DNA from: Thermoplasmata archaeon
GTDB taxonomy: Archaea > Thermoplasmatota > Thermoplasmata > Thermoplasmatales > Thermoplasmataceae
DNA length: 64,000 nt
Direction of reading: 5' to 3'
Assembly (NCBI GenBank): GCA_021818715.1
Contig: JAKATN010000004.1
Span: 1-64,000 of the forward strand
The notes under the pieces were generated by a model. That model saw only the letters and a program-made list of their open reading frames with translations, did no database searches and had not been told where the DNA came from. Below are positions 24,489 to 32,287 of this stretch, one piece after another; position 1 is the stretch's first letter, and every line of letters starts with the position of its first letter. The position numbers were made by a program, and so were the translations under genes.

Positions 24489-25882
24489 ACGTTGACCCAC
24501 TGGTCCCCCCTGAGTTCATATTTTCCCTTCGCGTATTCATTGACTATTGCAATGATCTTTTCCCTGACGGGTGGATCGATGCGCTCAAAAGGAACCTTTT
24601 CACCGGGAATTATGTGTACACCCTCAATGTGCCTGGCGCTTCCAAGAGGCCTGTCCTGCAGCACTGAGATCAGGTAGGCGACCTCGTCCCTGTCAAGCCT
24701 TATCCTGTCGGAAAGCAGTGATTTCGCGGCATTTTCTACAGCCTCATGGGTATAATTGATTTCTTCAGGATTTCCGCCTGCTGCAAGGATAAGTGAAATT
24801 ACGCCGATACACTTTGAGCATCTGCCGCATGGGATCACCTTTCCGTTTACAATCCTTGAGCTGTGGCACGACCTCTGCAGCCTGAAGAGGTCGGGATATC
24901 TCCTGACCAGTATTTCCTCGACCTTTGATGCGCTGATCGGGTATACCCCGGACCTCAGCCTGATGCCTATGCCCTTCTGCCCAAGGTACGCGTTGAACTC
25001 CCTCTCGAAGTCGGCAGTCTGGTCGTATATGCCGTAATAGTGCCTGATCCCCCTGTAAGGTACCATTTCCCGGGTATCGTCAAACTCATTCCCCATGTAA
25101 ACTGCCCCGATTTTCCTCTCGATCATCAGGGGAAGCAGGGCCATCAGGTATACCGGGAATATGAAGAGCTGGACCGGGTATGTATCAGCTACCCCAGCCA
25201 CCGCTGCCTGGTCAAGCACCTTCATCCTGCGGAGAACCCACCTGTAGAACCTGTCGGTGTTTGTCCACACCTTGAACGCGTGGCCGTTTCCATCCAGGTG
25301 CCTGTAGCTCGGTAGGGCAGGGAACCAGTGCGATCCTGATTCGTTGTAGAAGAAAGCGTCCGGGTCCTCTCCTGCTTCCGTGAGCATGCCGAGGGTGGTC
25401 AGGCTCTCCTTGCCGCCGGAAAGCAGCACACCGGTCCTTTTCCCTGAATATTTCCTTGGGAAACGTGCTTCCCCCTCGGCTTCAAGGATGTTGCTTCCAA
25501 TGGCGTTCTGCAGGGTGATCTCGCCTTCCTCCGGCAGGAATTCCCTCCTGTAGAATTCATACCGCCTCCTGCAGATCTTGTTTACGAACACCTCCGTATT
25601 GTTGATCGCGAGCATCTTCGTGAGAAACTGCAGGTCTGCCTTCTCCATTGGGAATTCTCCCCTGATACGCCTTGTGAAAAGGCCGAAATTGACCATGGGA
25701 AAGAGCGAGATTAGACCGGCAATGTTCCTGTCCATCTCTGGAACGTCATGACTGTAGGAAAATATGATCCTGAACTTTTCCCCGTCAAGATCCACGGTGG
25801 AAACAATCCTTTTCCCGGTCACTTCCTCAGGGTGAATACTTGCTGTGTCGAAGCAGGCAATTCGCGAAAGGTAATCAGACAT
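24470..25882 (-). CDS. PP-loop ATP pyrophosphatase-like enzyme with Cys cluster
   Basis: This 470-residue protein carries a PP-loop GVLLSGGKESLTTLGML (residues ~150-166), as in N-type ATP pyrophosphatases that adenylate substrates. A QueC-like cysteine set follows in CHSSRIVNGKVIPCGRCSKC (near residue 345), probably binding zinc. It has an N-terminal ~145-residue domain of unknown type, longer than QueC. Third gene of the PLP/DUF1611/PP-loop cluster; ATG 25882 overlaps the DUF1611 stop by 8 bp (ATGTCTGA). A MurL-like adenylating epimerase is one possible relative, but I cannot confirm it. Substrate unknown. Confidence 0.75.
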   Translation of the reverse strand: MSDYLSRIACFDTASIHPEEVTGKRIVSTVDLDGEKFRIIFSYSHDVPEMDRNIAGLISLFPMVNFGLFTRRIRGEFPMEKADLQFLTKMLAINNTEVFVNKICRRRYEFYRREFLPEEGEITLQNAIGSNILEAEGEARFPRKYSGKRTGVLLSGGKESLTTLGMLTEAGEDPDAFFYNESGSHWFPALPSYRHLDGNGHAFKVWTNTDRFYRWVLRRMKVLDQAAVAGVADTYPVQLFIFPVYLMALLPLMIERKIGAVYMGNEFDDTREMVPYRGIRHYYGIYDQTADFEREFNAYLGQKGIGIRLRSGVYPISASKVEEILVRRYPDLFRLQRSCHSSRIVNGKVIPCGRCSKCIGVISLILAAGGNPEEINYTHEAVENAAKSLLSDRIRLDRDEVAYLISVLQDRPLGSARHIEGVHIIPGEKVPFERIDPPVREKIIAIVNEYAKGKYELRGDQWVNVQKNSA

Positions 25883-26921
25883 TGATTTCAGGCGAGATTG
25901 TCTCTATATATTTTGTTATCTCTCTCAGATCGGAAAGGGGATCGAACACAGGTATCCCAATCCTCTTTGCCATGGCCGTTATCTCCTGTTCCTTCCTCTC
26001 CTGCGGAATGTTTTCAAGATTCAGTGACACTGCAATAACCGGTTTTCCGGAGACAAGCTGAAGGATCTTGATGTACTTTTCAATGCTCTCAATCTTGAAG
26101 TCAGGAAAACCGTCATAGTATAACCTGGATGGTGAATGCTGCAGGATAATGGCATCCGGCCTGCAGGCAGCTATTATCTCGAAGCTGCCGGGATACGCCG
26201 GATGAAGGATCGATCCCTGGCCTTCAAGGAAAATGAAGTCCGGGTGTAGGTCTTTCCAAGCCCTGTAAACCGTATCTTCCAGATTTCCTGAGATGAAATC
26301 ATTGATCATGGCATCTATCACAACAGTATAGGGGAAACCCTGCATCCAGGCAGTCTGTCCGGTTCCGATCATAACACTTGTCCTGTTGTTCTCCTGCATT
26401 GATCTGTTCAGGTACACTGCAGTTGTACGTTTTCCTACGGCGCTGTCAGTGCCCAGCACTGCAATCTTGAATGACCTGACTTCCCTGATCTTCCCGGTGT
26501 AAGGGATCTTCATGTCCCTGAACATTTTCCTGACATCGGTTATGGTGCAGCCGTACTTCTTCGCCAGCGCTGAAAATTCCGAATCGTCTGAGAGAAATTC
26601 ATGAAGCCCGCATACGACGTTCAGGCCACGTTCGAGCCCTTCCCTGATTGCCGGCCTGTATTCCTTGGGCAGAAAACCGCCGTCGCTGGCAATTCCAACC
26701 ACCAGGGTAGAGGGGTGATAGACCATCGCGTCCTGCAGAGAAGCTACTATTGGTATCCCTTTCCGCCTGCCTTCAAGCACTTCGCCCGCATCCATTCCGG
26801 CTTTGGTAGAATCTATCACTGCCACGGGCCTGAATCTTGTGCCGTATCTGATTAGCCCGTTCGCGGTCTTCCCGTAAGTTGTGCCGAAAACTCCCTCGCT
26901 CAGGATTACTGCGTTGTCCAC
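25875..26921 (-). CDS. DUF1611 (DgcN-like) P-loop protein
   Basis: This ~348-residue protein matches the DUF1611/COG3367 family: an N-terminal Rossmann-like part (KTANGLIRYGTRFRPVAVID), then a P-loop AVLGTDSAVGKRTTAVYLNR (residues ~155-174), TGQTAWMQGF and FLEGQGSILHPAYPG. A bacterial member, DgcN, is reported as a D-glutamate N-acetyltransferase; whether this one is, is inference. GTG 26921 is chosen (AGAGGAA upstream, 16-bp overlap with the PLP gene); the frame also allows GTG 26954. Middle gene of the cluster. Confidence 0.82.
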   Translation of the reverse strand: MDNAVILSEGVFGTTYGKTANGLIRYGTRFRPVAVIDSTKAGMDAGEVLEGRRKGIPIVASLQDAMVYHPSTLVVGIASDGGFLPKEYRPAIREGLERGLNVVCGLHEFLSDDSEFSALAKKYGCTITDVRKMFRDMKIPYTGKIREVRSFKIAVLGTDSAVGKRTTAVYLNRSMQENNRTSVMIGTGQTAWMQGFPYTVVIDAMINDFISGNLEDTVYRAWKDLHPDFIFLEGQGSILHPAYPGSFEIIAACRPDAIILQHSPSRLYYDGFPDFKIESIEKYIKILQLVSGKPVIAVSLNLENIPQERKEQEITAMAKRIGIPVFDPLSDLREITKYIETISPEINV

Positions 26922-27874
26922 GGCTTTCCTCTTCCTGTAAGAACAACCACGCACTCTGGATAATCCACGAATTTCCGCATCACCCTGACAGCAACGGAAA
27001 GTGCAGAGGAAGAGGCGGGCAGTGCCTGCACCTTTTCCAGCCTTTCAATGAAGGATGAGGTGCGGATCATCTCCTCGTCGGAAACGTATCCGGCGAATCC
27101 CCGGCTCTCGTAAATGGCATTGAGCGCCTTCTGTCCGTCGATTGAATGATACGATACCAGCGGCTCGTTCGCCCTGCTTTCCTTTAGGCGCAGCGGATCA
27201 AGGTCAACTATCTTCCTGCTCTTCATCTTCCACGAGTGCACAATCGCGTTCCCGCCGTCGGTAGAGGAGGCGATCAGTCTTGGAATATGATCGATCTGCC
27301 CCATCCTGTAGGCTTTCTTGAATCCGGAATATATGCCGGTCATCGTGGTTCCATTGCCCACGGGGACGGCTACGAAGTTGGGTGCATGCCCCAGCTGGGA
27401 AATGATTTCAAACGCTATGTTCTCGTACCCAAGGAAGTCGATGAATGAGTTCTGCGAACCTGGGTTGCAGTCGTACCAGCAGTTATCGTTGCCAAGGTCC
27501 CGCATCATGTCTACAAGATTTTCATACTTCCCGTCCTCACGCAGGAGAGTTCCGCCATACTGTTCAATCTCCGCGTTTCTCTCCCCCGAATATCCACTCG
27601 GTACCGCCACTACGCTCCCAAGCCCTTGCACCCTGGCATAATACGAGACTGAAGCTCCATAGTTGCCGCAGGAAGCCAGCGACAGGGTGTCATATCCCAG
27701 CGCTTTAGCCCTTCTTGCATGCAACCTTGAGATCCTGTCTTTCTGAGTCCCGGTTATGCTCGCCCCTTCAAACTTGATGTACAATTTCTTGAGTTTGAGG
27801 GATTTTTCAATATTGCTGGCCCTAAAAAAAGGAGTCGTATCCGGAGGTTCTTCCTCCTCACTCACTATCTCCAT
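26906..27874 (-). CDS. PLP-dependent enzyme, threonine synthase/dehydratase fold
   Basis: This 322-residue fold-type II PLP protein has the Schiff-base lysine in GTQKDRISRLHARRAKALG (residues ~42-60), the substrate loop SLASCGNYGASVSYYA, and the phosphate-binding loop VPVGNGTTMTGIY. It is shorter than threonine synthase (~350-400) and lacks the N-terminal zinc-like segment, so threonine synthase itself is not assured; a dehydratase, lyase or racemase is possible. First gene of the cluster, under a TATA box flanked by a perfect dyad. Leader of ~26 nt with AGGT before ATG 27874. Confidence 0.8.
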   Translation of the reverse strand: MEIVSEEEEPPDTTPFFRASNIEKSLKLKKLYIKFEGASITGTQKDRISRLHARRAKALGYDTLSLASCGNYGASVSYYARVQGLGSVVAVPSGYSGERNAEIEQYGGTLLREDGKYENLVDMMRDLGNDNCWYDCNPGSQNSFIDFLGYENIAFEIISQLGHAPNFVAVPVGNGTTMTGIYSGFKKAYRMGQIDHIPRLIASSTDGGNAIVHSWKMKSRKIVDLDPLRLKESRANEPLVSYHSIDGQKALNAIYESRGFAGYVSDEEMIRTSSFIERLEKVQALPASSSALSVAVRVMRKFVDYPECVVVLTGRGKPWTTQ

Positions 27875-27895
27875 TACCTTTTGTTCCCCTCAGGA

Positions 27896-27921
27896 GAAAC
27901 CTGTTAAAAATGTCAGGTTTC
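27896..27921. promoter_or_regulatory. Operator-like dyad next to the TATA box of the PLP/DUF1611/PP-loop cluster
   Basis: GAAACCTG (27896-27903) and its exact inverse CAGGTTTC (27914-27921) flank a 10-bp AT-rich spacer. The right arm abuts the TATA box and the left arm covers the expected transcription start (~27900). A protein bound here would block initiation. No such dyad is visible elsewhere in the window by eye. Confidence 0.55.
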
Positions 27922-27934
27922 TATTATATATAAA
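27922..27934 (-). promoter_or_regulatory. TATA box of the PLP/DUF1611/PP-loop cluster
   Basis: Strong TTTATATATAAT on the minus strand, one of the best TATA boxes in the window, about 50 bp upstream of ATG 27874, giving a leadered mRNA. Confidence 0.65.
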
Positions 27935-28039
27935 TGTTGTGTCTAATATCTTACTACAAATGTAAAGGGGACCCTGAATTATCCGGCATCCGACAAAATT
28001 TTAACATAAACATAATTATAATATTATTTATTGTTATGA

Positions 28040-28831
28040 TTAAATTTCAATCAGCTCCAGGCCCATATCGGCTGCAACTGCCCTGGCAGTGTTTCTCATC
28101 TCAGAGTTGCATCCCTTGAAGTCCATGATGAGCCCTCTGCAGTTTGGAGTCATTTCCACCGCCTGCCTGATTGTCTGATCATTTACGTGATCCCTCTGGT
28201 ACTTCGGGACTATGTGGCCGATGTTCGCTTTCTCAGACATTACATATTGCGTGAATTTTGGCGCATAATGGCCTCCGCCGATGCCTACGAAGTTCGGGTA
28301 TGTGTTTCCCTTTGCTTCGACCAGCGAGGACAGGACGCAGTCGAGGATGGCCTCATTATTCCACTCCTCCTCGGTTGTCCCTATCTCAAGATAGAATGCC
28401 GGTGTCTGGGTGAATGGTCCATGGTGGGTGGCTTCAAACGTCACCTCCATCTCCTTTACCGTATTCCTGGCCTTGAGATTCCTTAATGTATCGGTCATCC
28501 TGTCCGGGAATGCACGTGAAAGCCTGCCTTCAAGGCCTCCAAGTAACGCTTCAGAGAAATTTCCGACGGGATGCACTGTCATGGACCTGATTTTTGCGCT
28601 GGAGCTGTGTTTTGAAAGGAAGACTATTCCTTCCGGTGGCCCCGAAGTCTTCGCACTGCGGATGATCTCCTCTGTGTCTGAATACAGGTGTGAAGCGTCG
28701 ATTATCTTGAGCGTCAGGTTGGCCTTCCTGAATGTTGAGATGTCGATTCTGTCCAGCCCGTAATTCTCAACAAGATATTCCCCCATTCTCCTGCTTGCAG
28801 GATCTGAAACGGATGAAACTGCTATGATCAT
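28040..28831 (-). CDS. dtdA: D-aminoacyl-tRNA deacylase, archaeal type (DtdA)
   Basis: This 263-residue enzyme hydrolyses D-aminoacyl-tRNAs, recycling tRNA mischarged with D-amino acids. Family motifs: GIVFLSKHSSSAKIRSMTVH, PVGNFSEALLGG, EVTFEATHHGPFTQTPAFYL, EIGTTEEEWNN, and VGIGGGHYAPKFTQYV with the metal-binding histidines. It is a zinc enzyme shared by archaea and plants. ATG 28831 is 5 bp after the upstream helical gene's stop, so they form an operon. The PLP/DUF1611 cluster follows on the same strand with its own promoter. Confidence 0.95.
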   Translation of the reverse strand: MIIAVSSVSDPASRRMGEYLVENYGLDRIDISTFRKANLTLKIIDASHLYSDTEEIIRSAKTSGPPEGIVFLSKHSSSAKIRSMTVHPVGNFSEALLGGLEGRLSRAFPDRMTDTLRNLKARNTVKEMEVTFEATHHGPFTQTPAFYLEIGTTEEEWNNEAILDCVLSSLVEAKGNTYPNFVGIGGGHYAPKFTQYVMSEKANIGHIVPKYQRDHVNDQTIRQAVEMTPNCRGLIMDFKGCNSEMRNTARAVAADMGLELIEI

Positions 28832-28836
28832 CAGTA

Positions 28837-29268
28837 TTATTTCTGTATGATTTCGTCGTAGATTATCTCTGCTTTCATGCTCGCCTTCTGCAGAACCTCA
28901 ACCACGGACTCCTCTGCCGATCCAATTTGGAATCCGGCTTTTCTTGAGATTTTTTCTGCACCTTCGTAAAGCTTCCTCTGCTCACCTGTCATGAAACGGA
29001 GAATACTTGAGAGACTTCCTGAATCCGTTGATTCCTGTGGCGAAAGATGATCTGTGGCGTGTATGTCCGTATGCAGGTCGATCGGTACAGCAACGCTCTC
29101 CTTCTTTCTCAGGGCTGTCAGGCAGCTTCTGTTTATGCCGATGAAAAACTCCAGGAACTCCCTGGCGTTCCCCATGCTGGTTCGCCTGTACAGCGAATTG
29201 TATTCGCTTATGCTTTTGGCGAGCATTTCCGCAATCCGTTCTCGCGGATCGATCCGGTTCCCTGACAT
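28837..29268 (-). CDS. Helical protein of unknown function, co-transcribed with dtdA
   Basis: This 143-residue soluble protein is predicted to be mostly helical, with an acidic-polar linker in the middle (STDSGSLSSILRFMTGE) and an amphipathic C-terminal helix (VVEVLQKASMKAEIIYDEII). I do not recognise a family. A TATA box TTTTAAA (29292-29298) lies 26 bp upstream of ATG 29268, so the mRNA is leaderless. It precedes dtdA by 5 bp and may cooperate with it. Confidence 0.72.
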   Translation of the reverse strand: MSGNRIDPRERIAEMLAKSISEYNSLYRRTSMGNAREFLEFFIGINRSCLTALRKKESVAVPIDLHTDIHATDHLSPQESTDSGSLSSILRFMTGEQRKLYEGAEKISRKAGFQIGSAEESVVEVLQKASMKAEIIYDEIIQK

Positions 29269-29330
29269 CTACCCACCATTCCTGACCGGGGTTTAAAAGT
29301 GACTGTTTTTTAGCAGACCCGACAGAATTC

Positions 29331-29339
29331 TAATTATAT
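29331..29339 (+). promoter_or_regulatory. TATA box that fixes the valS start
   Basis: TAATTATAT centred ~29336, 23 bp upstream of ATG 29359. The in-frame ATG 29338 lies inside the box and is therefore unlikely to start translation. Confidence 0.55.
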
Positions 29340-29358
29340 GGAAAAAAAATGCAGACCG

Positions 29359-31713
29359 ATGGATCTGGACATAAAAGCGGTTGAGGAGAAATGGAAGGAC
29401 CGCTGGTATGAAGGGGGCATATTCGAATTCAAAAAGCAGTCCGGGAAAGGCCTCTATTCAATCGATACCCCTCCTCCTACCGTGTCGGGTGCCCTGCACA
29501 TGGGGCATGCCTTTTCATATCCGCACCAGGATTTTGTTGCCAGATACAGAAGGATGAGAGGTTATCGCGTGCTTTACCCGTGGGGACTGGATGATAACGG
29601 CCTGCCCACAGAAAGATATGTGGAAAAGGTGCTGGGAAAGAGGGGGAGCAGGGAAAACCTTTCAGAGTTCAATGCAGAGTGCTTCAGGATAAGCACTGAT
29701 CTGGAGAAGGAGATGACGGCAATGGCAATGAACATGGGATTGAGCGCTGACTTCAGGCATCCCTACCGCACCGTGGAAAGGGATACCCAGAGGATTTCCC
29801 AGAAGCTGTTCCTGGATCTCCTTAGAAGCGGTACCGCTTACAGGGCAAGGGCTCCGTCTTACTGGTGCCCCACTTGCGGGACTGCCATCTCCCAGAGCGA
29901 ATTGAAAAACAAGACAAAAGAAACGGACTTTGTGGACATAGAGTTCAGGGGAGATGATGGAAACGTGGTCATTTCCACCACAAGACCGGAACTGCTGTTT
30001 GCATGTGTGGCAATCGCCGTAAACCCTTCCGATGAGCGGTACAGGCCAGTTGCAGGATCAAGCGTCAGGGTTCCTATGGCCGGGTATGAGGTACCCGTAA
30101 TCAAGGACGAGTCCGTGGTGATGGACAAGGGAACCGGGGCAGAGATGGTCTGCACCTTCGGGGATCAGAACGATCTCGAGATCTGGAAGAAGTTCAGGCT
30201 TCCGCTGAGGGAAATTGTGGGAGAAGACGGAAGGATGAACTCCCAGGCATTGTTCCTTTCAGGCCTGCGGATAGGCGAAGCAAGGAAGACAATCATCTCG
30301 AGGCTTGAGTCTGAGGGGTACCTGAAGGGGAGCAGGAAGATAGTCCACACCGTGAATGCGCATGAAAGGTGCGATACCCCGGTTGAGATCTCTATAAGCA
30401 CCCAGTGGTTCGTGAAGAGCCTTGATCTCAAGGAAGATCTGATTAAGCGGGGAAGGGAGATTCTCTGGAAACCTGATTTCATGAGAATCCGTTACGAGAA
30501 CTGGGTGAACGGCCTCAGGTGGGACTGGTGCATTTCCAGACAGAGATTTTACGGGATCCCGTTCCCTGTATGGTACTGCAGGAATTGCGGATCTGCAGTC
30601 CTGCCAAAAGACGAGGAACTCCCGGTGGATCCAAGGCTCGGTTCTGGGGGCCAAAAATGTGAAAAGTGCGGATCGGGTGATCTTGTTCCGGACACGGACG
30701 TCATGGACACATGGGCCACTTCCTCGCTCACTCCCGACATTGCAATGAACAGATACGGGCTGGGCGAGCCGGAGTATCCATTCAGCTGCAGGTTCCAGGC
30801 ACATGACATAATTTCCACCTGGGCCTTCACCACCATACTCAGGGCGCATCTCAACCATTCAGGCATTCCCTGGAGGGAAATTTCAATCAGCGGAAACGTA
30901 ACAGATCCTGAGGGCAAGAAAATGAGCAAGAGCAAGGGAAATGCCCTTTCCCCATCCCAGATCATAGAGAAGTACGGTTCAGACGCGTTGCGATACTGGA
31001 GCGCGTCCGTTTCCCCCTGGGAAGATGTCACCCTGAATGATCAGGAGCTGGTGAGGGGGCGCAGGCTTGTGGTGAAGATCCACAACGTCGCCAGGCTGCT
31101 TTCAATGCTTGCCGACGGGAAAACGGTATCCCCTTCATATGAAAGCAGCGCGCCGTATGATTCATGGATACTTAATTCGCTGAAAACCGTTGCTTCCGAG
31201 ATGACTTCCGCTATGGAGGATCACAATTTCTACAGAGGCAGGCTGGCCCTTGACACCTTCTTCTGGGGCAGCTACTGCGACAACTACCTGGAGATACTGA
31301 AGAGTGAGTCCAGGGCAGGCAAGGATCCCGATGGCAGCAGCCTGGGTGTTGCATATTTCGTATTTCTCAACGTGCTGAAACTTTATGCCCCAATAATGCC
31401 ATTCATAACCGAGGAGGTTTACAGCAATCTTTCGGTCCCGGGAAAGCTGGATAGCCTGCACATGGAAAGATGGCCCGATATGGATGGCATTACGTTCAGG
31501 GAGACCGATTTCGAGAATACCCTGAAAATGATAGCGGGGATAAGATCCATAAGATCATCGAGACAGATTGCCCCCTCTGCCACGATACCAAGGGTGGCCG
31601 TGCGCGGCCCGGAGGCGTCAATCAAGAGGGATGCAGGGCTCGTATGCAGATTGCTGAAGGTCGATGATCTTGTCTTTGCGGGCAGTGCCCAGGAGATAAG
31701 CGTGGAAACCTGA
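29359..31713 (+). CDS. valS: Valyl-tRNA synthetase
   Basis: This 784-residue class Ia synthetase charges tRNA-Val. The HIGH box is HMGH in VSGALHMGHAFSYPHQDF (residues ~40-57), and the KMSKS box lies in GKKMSKSKGNALSP near residue 525. Two zinc-type CxxC pairs (WCPTCG and CRNCG/KCEKCG) and an editing domain (STTRPELLFACVAIAVNP) are present. The C-terminal coiled coil of bacterial ValRS is absent, so the protein is short. Start 29359 from TATA spacing. Divergent from the dtdA operon. Confidence 0.96.
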   Translation: MDLDIKAVEEKWKDRWYEGGIFEFKKQSGKGLYSIDTPPPTVSGALHMGHAFSYPHQDFVARYRRMRGYRVLYPWGLDDNGLPTERYVEKVLGKRGSRENLSEFNAECFRISTDLEKEMTAMAMNMGLSADFRHPYRTVERDTQRISQKLFLDLLRSGTAYRARAPSYWCPTCGTAISQSELKNKTKETDFVDIEFRGDDGNVVISTTRPELLFACVAIAVNPSDERYRPVAGSSVRVPMAGYEVPVIKDESVVMDKGTGAEMVCTFGDQNDLEIWKKFRLPLREIVGEDGRMNSQALFLSGLRIGEARKTIISRLESEGYLKGSRKIVHTVNAHERCDTPVEISISTQWFVKSLDLKEDLIKRGREILWKPDFMRIRYENWVNGLRWDWCISRQRFYGIPFPVWYCRNCGSAVLPKDEELPVDPRLGSGGQKCEKCGSGDLVPDTDVMDTWATSSLTPDIAMNRYGLGEPEYPFSCRFQAHDIISTWAFTTILRAHLNHSGIPWREISISGNVTDPEGKKMSKSKGNALSPSQIIEKYGSDALRYWSASVSPWEDVTLNDQELVRGRRLVVKIHNVARLLSMLADGKTVSPSYESSAPYDSWILNSLKTVASEMTSAMEDHNFYRGRLALDTFFWGSYCDNYLEILKSESRAGKDPDGSSLGVAYFVFLNVLKLYAPIMPFITEEVYSNLSVPGKLDSLHMERWPDMDGITFRETDFENTLKMIAGIRSIRSSRQIAPSATIPRVAVRGPEASIKRDAGLVCRLLKVDDLVFAGSAQEISVET

Positions 31714-31756
31714 CAGGAGATCGATCATTATTTTAACGGATCGGCATTAAGTGGAT

Positions 31757-32287
31757 ATGGCCATACCCAGCCCGAGGATGCTATTCAGGATCGGGGCGAT
31801 CGTTGTCGCCGCCTCGCTTGTTTTCCTTGGGATCTCCCTGTCCGAGATAGGTTCCGGAGGAGAGGGATTCCCAGTTCAGAGCATTGCGCCGCATTCATCC
31901 GGATCGCTCACGTTCTCCAGGTACGTGAATGCCGGGGATGACCTGGAATACATTGTGACCCCTGAATATTCCGGGAGCAGCGCAATCAGCCTTACCGTAT
32001 ATCTGGTATCCCCCGGGAACCAGAGTATCGCATATACAAATGTGACCCTCTCCGCATCCGTATCCGATGTTATTGTGGCGCCTCAGTCCGGAACGTGGCA
32101 GATAGGATTCCAGAACAACGGCAACAGCAATCTGAATTTCACCGTATACATGTCTGTGGTGCCCTTTGTCTCCCTTGTTTTACTGGATCTTGCTCTTGCC
32201 CTGCTGGTCTCAGGTGGCGGAATACTGATTCTCGCATATGTGATAAGGAGGAGGGAGATCAGTATAGCGCTCAGGCGCAACTACTGA
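31757..32287 (+). CDS. Two-helix surface protein with extracytoplasmic beta domain
   Basis: This 176-residue protein has helices at residues ~10-27 and ~135-160, with a ~105-residue Ser/Thr-rich, beta-like domain between them carrying NxS/T sequons (NQSIAYTNVTL) and a short basic cytosolic tail (RRREISIALRRN). ATG 31757 is 25 bp from ATTATTTTAA; GTG 31751 is an alternative. I do not recognise it. The 3' end overlaps the convergent GH15 gene by 7 bp. Confidence 0.75.
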   Translation: MAIPSPRMLFRIGAIVVAASLVFLGISLSEIGSGGEGFPVQSIAPHSSGSLTFSRYVNAGDDLEYIVTPEYSGSSAISLTVYLVSPGNQSIAYTNVTLSASVSDVIVAPQSGTWQIGFQNNGNSNLNFTVYMSVVPFVSLVLLDLALALLVSGGGILILAYVIRRREISIALRRNY

